Part shown: piece by piece, positions 26,247 through 35,141 of the stretch
How the letters are laid out: every line of letters starts with the position of its first letter
Numbering within the stretch: the first letter of the stretch is position 1
Origin: Pseudomonadota bacterium
GTDB taxonomy: Bacteria; Pseudomonadota; Alphaproteobacteria; Rhizobiales; Hyphomicrobiaceae
Direction: 5' to 3'
Assembly (NCBI GenBank): GCA_023423275.1
Contig: JAFAFW010000097.1
Span: 1 to 56,480, forward strand
DNA length: 56,480 nucleotides
Translations under genes and position numbers: made by a program
The notes under the pieces: generated by a model
What the model saw: only the letters and a program-made list of their open reading frames with translations
Told to the model about the DNA's origin: nothing
The model's database searches: none

Positions 26247-26972
26247 TCAGTCCTTGGTGCGGCCGGCCAGCCATTTCTTGAGATTTTCCGCCAACGCCGA
26301 TTGCTGCTTGCGCATGCGCTCGCCAGCGGGGTGACCAATGGCCCGGCGGGTCGGTTTCGGTGCCGGGGGAGTAGGCTCGCGAGGCTGTGCTTTCGGCGGT
26401 TCATCAAGCTGCATCACACGGGCCACATCGGTCAGGAAGCGCGCGCCGTCATTCTTGGCAAGCCGCCCGGCGGCATCCGCCGTCGCATCCAGAAGCGGCG
26501 CCAGCCACTCCTGATCGGCTTTCGAGAAATCATGCAGGACGTAGTGAACCACGGCATCCTTGGCGCCGGGATGACCAATGCCCATCCTCACGCGCACATA
26601 CTCGTTGCCGAGATGCGCCGTAATGGAGCGCAGGCCATTATGCCCGGCATTGCCGCCGCCCGTCTTCACCTTGATCTTGCCCGGAGCCAGGTCGAGTTCG
26701 TCGTGAAAGACGATCAGCTCATCGAGATCGATTTTGAGGAACCGTACGGCCTCGCCGACCGAGCGGCCGCTTTCGTTCATGTAAGTCGACGGCTTCAGCA
26801 GCATCACCCGCTCGCCACCGATGGTGCCCTCGGACGTTTCGCCCTGAAAGCGGCGGCGCCAGGCCGAAAAACCATGCTTGTCCGCGATCCGCTCCACGGC
26901 CATGAAGCCGATGTTGTGGCGGTTGCGGGCGTATTTATCGCCAATATTGCCGAGACCGACGAACAGTTTCAT
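26247..26972 (-). CDS. pth: Peptidyl-tRNA hydrolase
   Basis: This enzyme releases peptides from prematurely dissociated peptidyl-tRNA. The 241-residue protein starts MKLFVGLGNIGDKYARNRHNIGF with the catalytic His at 19, then FHDELDLAPGKIK and GGGNAGHNGLRSI. The usual GNPG loop reads GNIG here. A Pro/Lys-rich C-terminal extension of about 50 residues is common in alphaproteobacterial Pth. The frame continues to 27131 without homology. The rplY (L25) gene that often precedes pth is absent; the divergent neighbour is a NUDIX gene. Confidence 0.95.
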   Translation of the reverse strand: MKLFVGLGNIGDKYARNRHNIGFMAVERIADKHGFSAWRRRFQGETSEGTIGGERVMLLKPSTYMNESGRSVGEAVRFLKIDLDELIVFHDELDLAPGKIKVKTGGGNAGHNGLRSITAHLGNEYVRVRMGIGHPGAKDAVVHYVLHDFSKADQEWLAPLLDATADAAGRLAKNDGARFLTDVARVMQLDEPPKAQPREPTPPAPKPTRRAIGHPAGERMRKQQSALAENLKKWLAGRTKD

Positions 26973-27105
26973 AGCCTTGAACCCCGGCCGTCCGAGCCTG
27001 CGTTGAAGCGTGAAGCGGAATGGCGCCGTTATCGAATCACTCTCGACGCCCTGCAAGCTCGCATCTACCGTTTGGCGAACATGGGGCAAAGCGAACATCA
27101 CAGAC

Positions 27106-27552
27106 ATGAGCACGGATAGCGACGCGGGCAAGGCCTACTGGCCCAAAGCGGCGGCAAGCGCCATCGTCTTTCGCGACGAGACCGTGCTGATCGTCGAGCG
27201 CGGGAAGCCGCCCGTTCGCGGGGTGTGGAGCCTGCCGGGCGGCCATATCGAGCCGGGTGAGACCGCCAAGGATGCGGCGGTGCGGGAAGTTCTGGAGGAA
27301 ACCGGCGTCACCTGCGAAATCCTGGGGCTCGCCGACGTGCACGACGTCATCTTTCGCGACGGCGTTGGAGCCCTCCGGCTGCACTATGTGCTGGCCGTTT
27401 ACCATGCGCGCTGGATTGCCGGCGAGCCGGTTGCCGCCAGCGATACGCGCGATGCCCGGTTCGTGGCCCTCGATGATCTGCGGAACTTCCGGCTCACGGA
27501 TGGTGCAGAACGGATCATCCGGGCCGCTGACCAGCGCCGGTCGGCCTCCTGA
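27106..27552 (+). CDS. NUDIX hydrolase
   Basis: This is a 148-residue pyrophosphohydrolase. The complete NUDIX box is present: GHIEPGE, then TAKDAAV, then REVLEETGV, matching GX5EX7REUXEEXGU. The N-terminal AAASAIVFRDETVLIVERG and VWSLPGG fit the ADP-ribose/8-oxo-dGTP type subgroup, but the substrate is not readable from sequence. I chose the ATG at 27106 (MSTDSDAGKAYWPK); the frame reaches 27010 without homology-like sequence. It is divergent from pth. Confidence 0.9.
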   Translation: MSTDSDAGKAYWPKAAASAIVFRDETVLIVERGKPPVRGVWSLPGGHIEPGETAKDAAVREVLEETGVTCEILGLADVHDVIFRDGVGALRLHYVLAVYHARWIAGEPVAASDTRDARFVALDDLRNFRLTDGAERIIRAADQRRSAS

Positions 27553-27610
27553 CTTGACGGACTGAAATCGATTCCGCACGGTGGCGTCTCATCGAGCCGA
27601 CACGGGATCC

Positions 27611-28861
27611 ATGCGCTTCAACATCGCTTCGCTTGCCCGCAATGCCCTTGGGCTGGGACCGGGCTGGCCGCCTCAGTGGCGTTCCCCGGAGCCCAAGCCG
27701 TCCTACGACGTGATCATCATCGGCGCGGGTGGGCACGGCCTCGCGACCGCTTATTACCTCGCCAAGGAGCATGGCGTCCGCAACGTCGCGGTGCTCGAGA
27801 AAGGTTGGCTCGGCGGCGGCAACACCGGCCGCAACACGACGATCATCCGCTCGAACTATCTCTGGGAGGCCAGCGAGGGCATCTACGAGCACGCGATGAC
27901 GCTCTGGGAAGGGCTATCGCACGAGCTCAATTACAACGTCATGTACTCGCCGCGCGGCGTCATGATGTTGGCTCATAATGTCCACGACGTGCAGGTGTTC
28001 AAGCGGCATGTCCACGCGAACCGGCTCGCCGGCATCGACAACGAATGGGTAAGCCCGGAAGAAGCGAAGGCCTTCTGTCCGTCGCTGAATATCTCGCCGG
28101 GCATGCGCTATCCGATCCTGGGGGCCGCCCTGCAACGGCGCGGCGGCACCGCCCGGCATGATGCGGTGGCCTGGGGCTATGCGCGCGGCGCCGACCGGCT
28201 CGGGGTCGATATCATCGAGAATTGTGAGGTGACGGCCATCCGACGCGGTGGTGACGGCGCCGTCGAAGCGGTTGAGACCACACGCGGCGCCATCCGGGCC
28301 AGGAAGATCGGCGTGGTTGCTGCGGGCCACACATCGGTCGTCATGGGAATGGCAGACGTGCGGATGCCGCTCGAAAGCTTCCCGCTGCAGGCGCTGGTCT
28401 CCGAACCCATCAAACCGGTCGTGCCGTGCGTGGTGATGTCGAACACCATCCACGCCTACATCTCGCAGTCCGATAAAGGCGAGCTGGTGATCGGCGCGGG
28501 CACGGACGTCTATACCTCCTACAGCCAGACAGGCGGCCTGCACATTGCGACCCACACGCTCGATGCCATCTGCGAGCTGTTCCCGGCATTCCGGCGGCTG
28601 CGCATGCTGCGCAACTGGGGCGGCATCGTTGATGTCACGCCGGACCGGTCGCCGATCATCGGACTGACGCCGGTGCCTGGGCTTTACGTCAACTGCGGAT
28701 GGGGCACGGGCGGGTTCAAGGCGACGCCGGGCTCCGGGCACGTCTTCGCGGCGACGATCGCCAAGGGCGAACCGCATCCGATCGCGGCGCCTTTCACGCT
28801 TGAGCGGTTCACCACCGGCAACCTGATCGACGAAGCGGCTGCCGCCGCCGTCGCGCACTGA
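27611..28861 (+). CDS. soxB: Sarcosine oxidase beta subunit
   Basis: This is the flavin subunit of heterotetrameric sarcosine oxidase, which oxidatively demethylates sarcosine to glycine and passes the carbon to tetrahydrofolate. The 416-residue protein starts MRFNIASLARNALG, typical of the family. It has the dinucleotide loop DVIIIGAGGHGLATAYYL for FAD. His183 in GGTARHDAVAWG is at the place of the His that covalently binds FMN in studied enzymes. First of four tightly packed genes; delta follows after 12 bases. Not related to the thiosulfohydrolase also named soxB. Confidence 0.95.
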   Translation: MRFNIASLARNALGLGPGWPPQWRSPEPKPSYDVIIIGAGGHGLATAYYLAKEHGVRNVAVLEKGWLGGGNTGRNTTIIRSNYLWEASEGIYEHAMTLWEGLSHELNYNVMYSPRGVMMLAHNVHDVQVFKRHVHANRLAGIDNEWVSPEEAKAFCPSLNISPGMRYPILGAALQRRGGTARHDAVAWGYARGADRLGVDIIENCEVTAIRRGGDGAVEAVETTRGAIRARKIGVVAAGHTSVVMGMADVRMPLESFPLQALVSEPIKPVVPCVVMSNTIHAYISQSDKGELVIGAGTDVYTSYSQTGGLHIATHTLDAICELFPAFRRLRMLRNWGGIVDVTPDRSPIIGLTPVPGLYVNCGWGTGGFKATPGSGHVFAATIAKGEPHPIAAPFTLERFTTGNLIDEAAAAAVAH

Positions 28862-28873
28862 GGAGGTGACGCA

Positions 28874-29179
28874 GTGCTGCTGATCCGTTGCCCGTATTGC
28901 GGGATGGACCGTCCGGAAATCGAATTCCAGCACGCGGGCGAAGCGCATATCGCGCGGCCCGCCGATCCGTCGCAATCCTCGGATGCGCAGTGGGCCGACT
29001 ATCTCTACATGCGCACCAATCCGAAGGGCCTGCATATCGAGCGCTGGCGGCACACGCATGGCTGCGGCGGATTCTTCAACGCGGTGCGGCATACCGTGAG
29101 CGATCGTATTCTCATGACCTATGCCGCGGGCCAGCCGCGGCCCGACCTCGCGCAGTTCCATGAGGACGGACGTTCATGA
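28874..29179 (+). CDS. soxD: Sarcosine oxidase delta subunit
   Basis: This is the small zinc-binding subunit, 101 residues. C6-P-Y-C9 near the N-terminus with His60 and Cys64 in HTHGCGG form the expected zinc site. The start is a GTG behind a good AGGAGGTGA ribosome site. Its stop overlaps the alpha-subunit ATG (ATGA), indicating coupled translation. Confidence 0.95.
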   Translation: MLLIRCPYCGMDRPEIEFQHAGEAHIARPADPSQSSDAQWADYLYMRTNPKGLHIERWRHTHGCGGFFNAVRHTVSDRILMTYAAGQPRPDLAQFHEDGRS

Positions 29180-32100
29180 GCGGCAAGTTTCGTACGTCTG
29201 CTGGCGGCCGTATCGATCGCAATCGTCCGCTGGCCTTCACATTCGACGGCAGATCCTATCCCGGCGTCGCCGGAGACACGCTTGCCTCCGCACTGCTGGC
29301 CAATGGCGTGCATCTGGTCGGCCGATCGTTCAAATATCATCGGCCGCGCGGCATCCTGTCGGCAGGCGCCGAAGAGCCCAACGCGCTCGTCACCGTAACG
29401 CGCAGCGGCGGGCGGGTGACTCCGAACCTGCGGGCCACGCAGGTCGAGATCTACGATGGGCTCAGGGCGGAAAGTCAAAACCGCTGGCCGTCGCTCGCCT
29501 TCGATGCCGGTGCCGTCAGCGGACTATTCTCGCCATTCCTCGGCGCAGGCTTCTACTACAAGACCTTCATGGGACCCCGCCGGTTTGGCGCGGGGACATG
29601 GACGAAGGTGTTCGAGCCCCTGATCCGCCGTGCAGCCGGGTTAGGCCGCGCTCCAGCCGAAGCTGATCCGGATCGCTATTCGAACCGGTTTGTCCATTGC
29701 GACGTGCTTGTCATCGGCGCGGGACCGGCCGGACTGGCTGCCGCGCTGGCCGCGGCGGAGAGCGGGGCGCGCGTAATCCTCTGCGACGAACAGGCCGAGA
29801 TGGGCGGCTCGCTGCTGGCGGCATCGAATACGCCGATTGGTGCTCAGTCGGCGAACGCGTGGCTCGCGGACGCTTTGTCCGAGTTGAGCAGCAATCCACG
29901 CGTCCGCCTTCTGCCGCGGACGCAGGCATTCGGATACTACGCGCAGAATTTCGTCGCGCTGGTCGAGCGCAAAACCGACCACGTGGTCTCACCGCCGCAT
30001 GACGCGCCGCGCGAGCGGCTATGGCAAGTCCGTGCCAAGGAGGTCGTGCTCGCAACAGGTGCCATCGAGCGGCCACTCGTATTCCCGGGCAATGACCGAC
30101 CCGGTGTCATGTTGGCCGATGCTGCGCGTACGTATCTGCAACGTTACGCCGTGCGGCCGGGCGATCGCGCTGTCATCGTTACCGCATGCGATACGGCTTA
30201 TGCCGCTGCGCTCGAACTCCACGCGGCCGGCGTCGCGATCCCGATGATCGCCGATGTGCGCAAGAACCCGGACGGACATTTGATCCAGGCCGCCCGCGCC
30301 GCAGGCCTTCAGATCACCAACTCGGCGACGGTGATCGGCACACGCGGGCGCCTGCGCGTCAGCGGCGTGGCGCTGGGCCGCGTGCGCGACGGCGGCGTGA
30401 TCGATCCGGCGGGCACCGTTGATTGCGACGCTCTGCTGATGTCGGGCGGCTGGACACCCTCCGTCCACCTGTTCTCGCAATCGCGCGGGAAACTGGCATG
30501 GAACGAAGCGGCCAATGCGTTCCTCCCATCGTCCTCGGCCCAGCGCGAACGGTCGGCCGGAGCCTGCCGGGGCACATTCGATGTGCAGGCCGCCCTGACC
30601 GAAGGCTACGCCGCCGGGCAGGAGGCCGCGCGCGCCGCCGGGGCGCAGGTCTCGGCCGGGCGCACCTTTTCCGCCTCGACACCGCAATGCGACCGGTCAG
30701 GGACGACGGGCGTGTGCCCCGTGTCCAGATCCACCAGCCTCGGCAAGGCGTTCGTCGACTTCCAGAACGATGTGACGGCGAAGGACATCAACAACGCCAC
30801 GGCCGAAGGCTTCCGCTCCATCGAGCACGTCAAGCGCTACACGACGACGGGCATGGCGACGGACCAGGGCAAAACGTCGAACATCAATGCACTCGGCATC
30901 GTGGCCGGCGCGATGGGACGACCGTTGCCCACCGTCGGCCTGACGACGTTCCGGCCGCCGTACACGCCCGTCACGTTCGGCATCTTCGCCGGATACAATC
31001 GTGGCGACTTATTCGATCCGGTGCGCCGCACGCCGATCGATGGCTGGGCACAGGCGAACGGCGCAGTATTCGAGGATATCGGGACATGGAAACGCGCCCG
31101 CTATTTCCCGCGCCCCGGCGAAAACATGCACGCCGCTGTCGCCCGCGAATGCCGGATCGTTCGCGACGCGGTCGGCCTGTTCGACGCTTCGACGCTCGGA
31201 AAAATCGAGGTCGCCGGTCCGGATGCCGCCACGTTCCTGGATCGCCTCTATGTCAATGCATTTTCGACACTGGGTGTCGGCAGATGCCGGTATGGTGTGC
31301 TGCTCAACGAGGCCGGATTCGTGATGGACGACGGTGTGATCGGGCGTCTCGCAACGGATCGCTTCCATGTGACGACCACCACCGGCGGCGCGGCCCGCGT
31401 ACTGCATATGATGGAGGATTACCTCCAGACGGAATTTCCCGATCTGAACACCTGGCTCACGTCGACGACCGAACAGTGGGCCGTCATCGCCGTGCAGGGA
31501 CCTCAGTCGCGCGCGGTGCTGACGCCGCTCGTCGAGGGTATCGACATCACGCGTGAGAGCTTCCCGCATATGTCGGTCCGCAGCGGCCGGATCGCGAGTA
31601 TCCCCTGCAGGCTCTTCAGGGTGAGTTTCACCGGAGAGCTGGGCTTCGAGGTGAACGTGCCCGCCAATCGCGCGCGAGAGGCGTGGGACGCGATCTGGGC
31701 CGAGACCCAGCGCCAGGGTGGATGCGCCTACGGCACCGAAGCGATGCATGTGATGCGTGCCGAGAAGGGGTTCATCATCGTCGGTCAGGAAACGGACGGT
31801 ACGGTGACGCCGGACGACGTCGGTCTCGGCTGGGCGATCGGCAAAGCCAAGCCGGATTTCGTGGGCAAACGTTCTCTCTCGCGCACCGACATGATCGCGC
31901 CGGGACGCAAGCAACTCGTCGGACTGCTGACGCGCGAACCGGGCACGGTGCTTGAGGAAGGTGCTCAGATCACTCAGCAGCCTGATCCAGCGCGCGGAAC
32001 CCTGGCGCTCGGCCACGTCACGTCATCGTATTGGAGTGACAAGCTCGGCCGTTCCATTGCACTGGCCCTGGTCACCGATGGACGGAAGCGGATGGGTGAA

Positions 32101-32193
32101 CAGCTTTACGTCCCGATGCCAAATGGAAGTCTCGCGGTCGAAGTGACGGCGCCCGTCTTCTACGATCGCAAAGGAGAGCGTCTTGGCCTCTGA
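29176..32193 (+). CDS. soxA: Sarcosine oxidase alpha subunit
   Basis: This is the large subunit, 1005 residues. Domains in order: an N-terminal ferredoxin-like fold (LAFTFDGRSYPGVAGDTLASA, FKYHRPRGI), an NAD-binding oxidoreductase part with VIGAGPAGLAAALAAAESG near residue 177, a linker domain with FVDFQNDVTAKDI and KRYTTTGMATDQGK, then a C-terminal GcvT/aminomethyltransferase-like folate domain beginning near YFPRPGENM. All parts appear intact. It overlaps delta by 4 bases at its start and gamma by 11 bases at its end. Confidence 0.96.
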   Translation: MSGKFRTSAGGRIDRNRPLAFTFDGRSYPGVAGDTLASALLANGVHLVGRSFKYHRPRGILSAGAEEPNALVTVTRSGGRVTPNLRATQVEIYDGLRAESQNRWPSLAFDAGAVSGLFSPFLGAGFYYKTFMGPRRFGAGTWTKVFEPLIRRAAGLGRAPAEADPDRYSNRFVHCDVLVIGAGPAGLAAALAAAESGARVILCDEQAEMGGSLLAASNTPIGAQSANAWLADALSELSSNPRVRLLPRTQAFGYYAQNFVALVERKTDHVVSPPHDAPRERLWQVRAKEVVLATGAIERPLVFPGNDRPGVMLADAARTYLQRYAVRPGDRAVIVTACDTAYAAALELHAAGVAIPMIADVRKNPDGHLIQAARAAGLQITNSATVIGTRGRLRVSGVALGRVRDGGVIDPAGTVDCDALLMSGGWTPSVHLFSQSRGKLAWNEAANAFLPSSSAQRERSAGACRGTFDVQAALTEGYAAGQEAARAAGAQVSAGRTFSASTPQCDRSGTTGVCPVSRSTSLGKAFVDFQNDVTAKDINNATAEGFRSIEHVKRYTTTGMATDQGKTSNINALGIVAGAMGRPLPTVGLTTFRPPYTPVTFGIFAGYNRGDLFDPVRRTPIDGWAQANGAVFEDIGTWKRARYFPRPGENMHAAVARECRIVRDAVGLFDASTLGKIEVAGPDAATFLDRLYVNAFSTLGVGRCRYGVLLNEAGFVMDDGVIGRLATDRFHVTTTTGGAARVLHMMEDYLQTEFPDLNTWLTSTTEQWAVIAVQGPQSRAVLTPLVEGIDITRESFPHMSVRSGRIASIPCRLFRVSFTGELGFEVNVPANRAREAWDAIWAETQRQGGCAYGTEAMHVMRAEKGFIIVGQETDGTVTPDDVGLGWAIGKAKPDFVGKRSLSRTDMIAPGRKQLVGLLTREPGTVLEEGAQITQQPDPARGTLALGHVTSSYWSDKLGRSIALALVTDGRKRMGEQLYVPMPNGSLAVEVTAPVFYDRKGERLGL

Positions 32194-32716
32194 ACCGTTC
32201 GCGCCGATCTTGGAGCTTCCGGGCTGCTGCCGCCTCACGTTTCGCGGAAACCGGGCTGCCGCGGATATTGCGGGCAGTGTGTTCGGGGTTGCGTTGCCCG
32301 ATCGTCCGTGCCGTGCGAGCCACGCGGACGACCGTGCAGCCTTATGGCTCGGGCGTGATGAGTGGTTGCTGCTGGCCTCTGCCAGCGAGACGGATGATCT
32401 CGTGGCCTCTCTGACGACCATGCTCGCGGAAACGCCACACGCCCTGGTCGATGTGTCCGACGCAAGCGTCGGGTTGGAAATCCATGGTCCGGGGGCGACC
32501 GATCTGCTGTCCGCGGGTTGCCCGCTGGATTTCGACCTCTCCGCCTTCCCAGTGGACATGTGCACGCGCACGTTGTACGGAAAGGTAGAAATCGTGCTCT
32601 GGCGCAAGCAATTCGACAGATTTCGGATTGACGTCCGGCGTTCGTTCCTGCCCTACATGCAGGGCCTGCTGAGCGAAGTCTTGCGCGAACAGGCGAGCGA
32701 CTTGGCATCGGCTTGA
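32183..32716 (+). CDS. soxG: Sarcosine oxidase gamma subunit
   Basis: This is the 177-residue fourth subunit, a truncated GcvT-like fold. Family features are LWLGRDEWLLLASASE, VDVSDASVGLEIHGPGATDLLSAGCPLD and CTRTLYGKVEIVLWR. The start is a TTG with an AAGGAG ribosome site, lying inside the end of the alpha gene. It closes the beta-delta-alpha-gamma cluster. The glyA, folD or purU genes that often accompany it are not here. Confidence 0.93.
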   Translation: MASEPFAPILELPGCCRLTFRGNRAAADIAGSVFGVALPDRPCRASHADDRAALWLGRDEWLLLASASETDDLVASLTTMLAETPHALVDVSDASVGLEIHGPGATDLLSAGCPLDFDLSAFPVDMCTRTLYGKVEIVLWRKQFDRFRIDVRRSFLPYMQGLLSEVLREQASDLASA

Positions 32717-32814
32717 ACCGTCAAGCCGTCGCCGGAGGAATACTGTGGAAGCCGGCAGCGGGAGGGAACGCTGTTCCAGGGTATGAGTCTGGTAAGCAGT
32801 AGAGGCGATTTTCG

Positions 32815-34146
32815 ATGTTCCGACGCAGCCTCATTATCATCTTCGTCCTGATCGCTCTGCCGGTGGCCGCTGCGACATGGGTCCTGGCGCCCGTCTTCAT
32901 CGCTGTCAAGCCCACGGAGGAAGCTCCGCCCGCCGCGAAGCCCACCGAATCCACGCAGCCGACGGGGCCGACAGACGTCGCCAAACTTCGGGATCTCAAG
33001 GCGCTCGAACCGCGCACGCCAACCTCGGATCCGGCACGCTTCGACATCTCCCGCATCAATCCCGAGGGATGGTCGGTCTTTGCCGGCACGGCGCCGGCCA
33101 ACGCGTCCGTCACCGTAACCGCCGATGGCGTGACCGTCGGGACGGCACAGGCTGATCAGAACGGCGAATGGACGCTTTCCGCCGACCACCGGTTTGCGTC
33201 CGCTGATCCCGTACTCGCGCTCGTCACCCGCATAGGCGGTCCGCCAGCATCGGCAGGGGCCATGCCGCCAGCCGCGAAGCCTGACGTCCAGGAGCCTACC
33301 AAGCCGGCTCAGGTCGCGCGCGCGGAACAACCTGCCACCAAGCCAGAAACACCGAAATCCGCAACTGCCCCACGACCGCAAATCTCGGCGGACGAGGCCA
33401 GCAAAGGCATGATGCGCAACCTCGAAAATCTGGTGGCTGCGGCGCGCACCGAGACGTCTGCACAGCAACCCGTACAGCCCGCTGCGACGGCCGAAGCACA
33501 GAACGCGGCCGCAGCGCCGATAAAGCCTGCCGCGGCGGCGACGCCTGAACAGCCGAAGCCAGCAGACCAGCAGACAGCCGCGGCTGTCCCGCCTGTGCAA
33601 CCGTCCATGCCGCAAGCGCCCGGTCAGGCGGCAGCGCCGATGGACAAGCAAGAACCAGCCGCCGAGAAGCCTGCCATGGTCGCCGCCGCAGTGTCGGCGC
33701 CCACCGAGCCGGAGCCTCGCCGGACTCTGCCTCAGGCTGCCGCAGTTCCCGCCGCAGTCCCGGTGCCGGTTCCAATGCACTTCGTGTTTCGCGAAGCTAC
33801 GTTCACCGAAGACGGACGCAAGGCTGCGGATCTTCTGGTCGAGTATCTCCGGCTGAAGAAGCCTGCCGCGATTTCAATGAGCGGTCACGCCGATGAACGC
33901 GGAAGTGACGGCTTCAACATGGAGTTGTCGCGCGAGCGCCTTGAAACCGTGGCGGCGTATCTTCGGGAGAACGGCTATACGGGAAAGCTGACCCTGACAC
34001 CGAAGGGGCGTTCCGCGCCGTACACCGGTGTCGATCGCAGTTTGTATAGCCGTGATGCTCTCTATCAGCTCGACCGCCGTGTGGAAGTCTTGCTCGATAC
34101 TGTGCCTGCACGTGCGGCCGAAGCCTCGAGTCCGACACGCAACTAA
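32815..34146 (+). CDS. Membrane-anchored OmpA-domain protein with Pro/Ala-rich linker
   Basis: This is a 443-residue envelope protein. One N-terminal transmembrane segment (LIIIFVLIALPVAAATWVLA) is followed by a short Ig-like module around residues 85-145 (WSVFAGTAPANASVTV, DQNGEWTLSADH). A long Ala/Pro/Gln-rich low-complexity linker covers about residues 150-315. The C-terminal OmpA-like peptidoglycan-binding domain has SGHADERGSDGFNMELS and RLETVAAYLRENG. It probably spans from the inner membrane to the cell wall. The layout recalls LysM/OmpA proteins of rhizobia, but no LysM module is visible. The exact function is unknown. Confidence 0.75.
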   Translation: MFRRSLIIIFVLIALPVAAATWVLAPVFIAVKPTEEAPPAAKPTESTQPTGPTDVAKLRDLKALEPRTPTSDPARFDISRINPEGWSVFAGTAPANASVTVTADGVTVGTAQADQNGEWTLSADHRFASADPVLALVTRIGGPPASAGAMPPAAKPDVQEPTKPAQVARAEQPATKPETPKSATAPRPQISADEASKGMMRNLENLVAAARTETSAQQPVQPAATAEAQNAAAAPIKPAAAATPEQPKPADQQTAAAVPPVQPSMPQAPGQAAAPMDKQEPAAEKPAMVAAAVSAPTEPEPRRTLPQAAAVPAAVPVPVPMHFVFREATFTEDGRKAADLLVEYLRLKKPAAISMSGHADERGSDGFNMELSRERLETVAAYLRENGYTGKLTLTPKGRSAPYTGVDRSLYSRDALYQLDRRVEVLLDTVPARAAEASSPTRN

Positions 34147-34292
34147 TCTTCCGGGTCCGTGCCATTGAGGCGGCATGGCCGCGAGAAGGGAGACGCCGCT
34201 TTTCACGGTGGGCCAGCTTGCCTGGAACTTGAGCGCATGCCTCGCGTTGCCTCTCAAGATGGGTCAGGTCTCCCTCTTCATCCGGAAGCCTC

Positions 34293-35138
34293 ATGCAACC
34301 TTCCTTCGTTGCGCGCGCAAGCCTCGTGAAAGCCTGGAACGGACGAAAAGTGGTCCGTTCGCTGTTGCTGCCTGTCGTGCTCGCATTTGTCTCTGTCGAG
34401 GGCGCGCGCGCTGAGGAGGTTCCGCCACTCAAGTCGGCCCCGGCCGAGACGTCTGCGAAGCCCCAACAGTCCAATGACGCCAACCCCAAGCCGGACGCGA
34501 AGGAAGCTGCGTCAAAGCCGGATGCGACGCTGCCCACACCGGTTTTTCTGGATCGGCTGATGATGGCCGAATCCGGTGGCCGCGCGGATGCCAAGAATTC
34601 GCGCTCCACGGCTTTGGGACCGTTTCAGTTCATCGAAGCGACGTTCCTCGACATCATGCGCCGGCATTATCCCTCCGATATCGCCGGCATGAGCGATGAG
34701 CAGATCCTGGCGCTGCGCACGAGCCTGGACCACGCACGGCGCGCCGCACTCGCCTACACGAACGAAAATGCCGCCCAACTCGCTGCCAACGGCCTACCGG
34801 CGACGTCCGTGAACCTGAGGCTGGCGTTCCTGCTCGGCTCAAGCGGCGCCGTACGCCTGCTGACGGCCACCCAGGACACACCGCTGTCGCAGATCCTGAC
34901 AACGGATGCGCTGACGGCCAATCCCTTCATGGGGTCCATGACCGCCGCCGATCTGGTGCGCAGGGCACGGTACGACATGAGCGCGGATGTACGCGTCGCA
35001 GGCCTTGTGCCGCCGGGCCCGGTCAGACCGGCGATCCAGATCCGTTGCAAGATCGGTCTGGCGAGTTGCCGGAAATGGGTTGCCCTGCAGCGCAAGAAAC
35101 TCGCGCGCGGCAAACCACAACGGCAAGCCTCGCAATAG
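34293..35138 (+). CDS. Exported lysozyme-fold (transglycosylase-like) protein
   Basis: This is a 281-residue product with an N-terminal signal (VRSLLLPVVLAFVSVEGARA) and a Lys/Ala/Pro-rich linker to about residue 80. A compact domain follows with FLDRLMMAESGGRADAKN, then STALGPFQFIEATFLDIM. Glu93 in AESGG followed by GPFQF is the pattern of the lytic transglycosylase catalytic centre. Family assignment beyond the lysozyme fold is uncertain. A GGAAG ribosome site precedes the ATG. It follows the OmpA-domain gene by 146 bases, consistent with a cell-wall role. Confidence 0.7.
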   Translation: MQPSFVARASLVKAWNGRKVVRSLLLPVVLAFVSVEGARAEEVPPLKSAPAETSAKPQQSNDANPKPDAKEAASKPDATLPTPVFLDRLMMAESGGRADAKNSRSTALGPFQFIEATFLDIMRRHYPSDIAGMSDEQILALRTSLDHARRAALAYTNENAAQLAANGLPATSVNLRLAFLLGSSGAVRLLTATQDTPLSQILTTDALTANPFMGSMTAADLVRRARYDMSADVRVAGLVPPGPVRPAIQIRCKIGLASCRKWVALQRKKLARGKPQRQASQ

Positions 35139-35141
35139 CGG

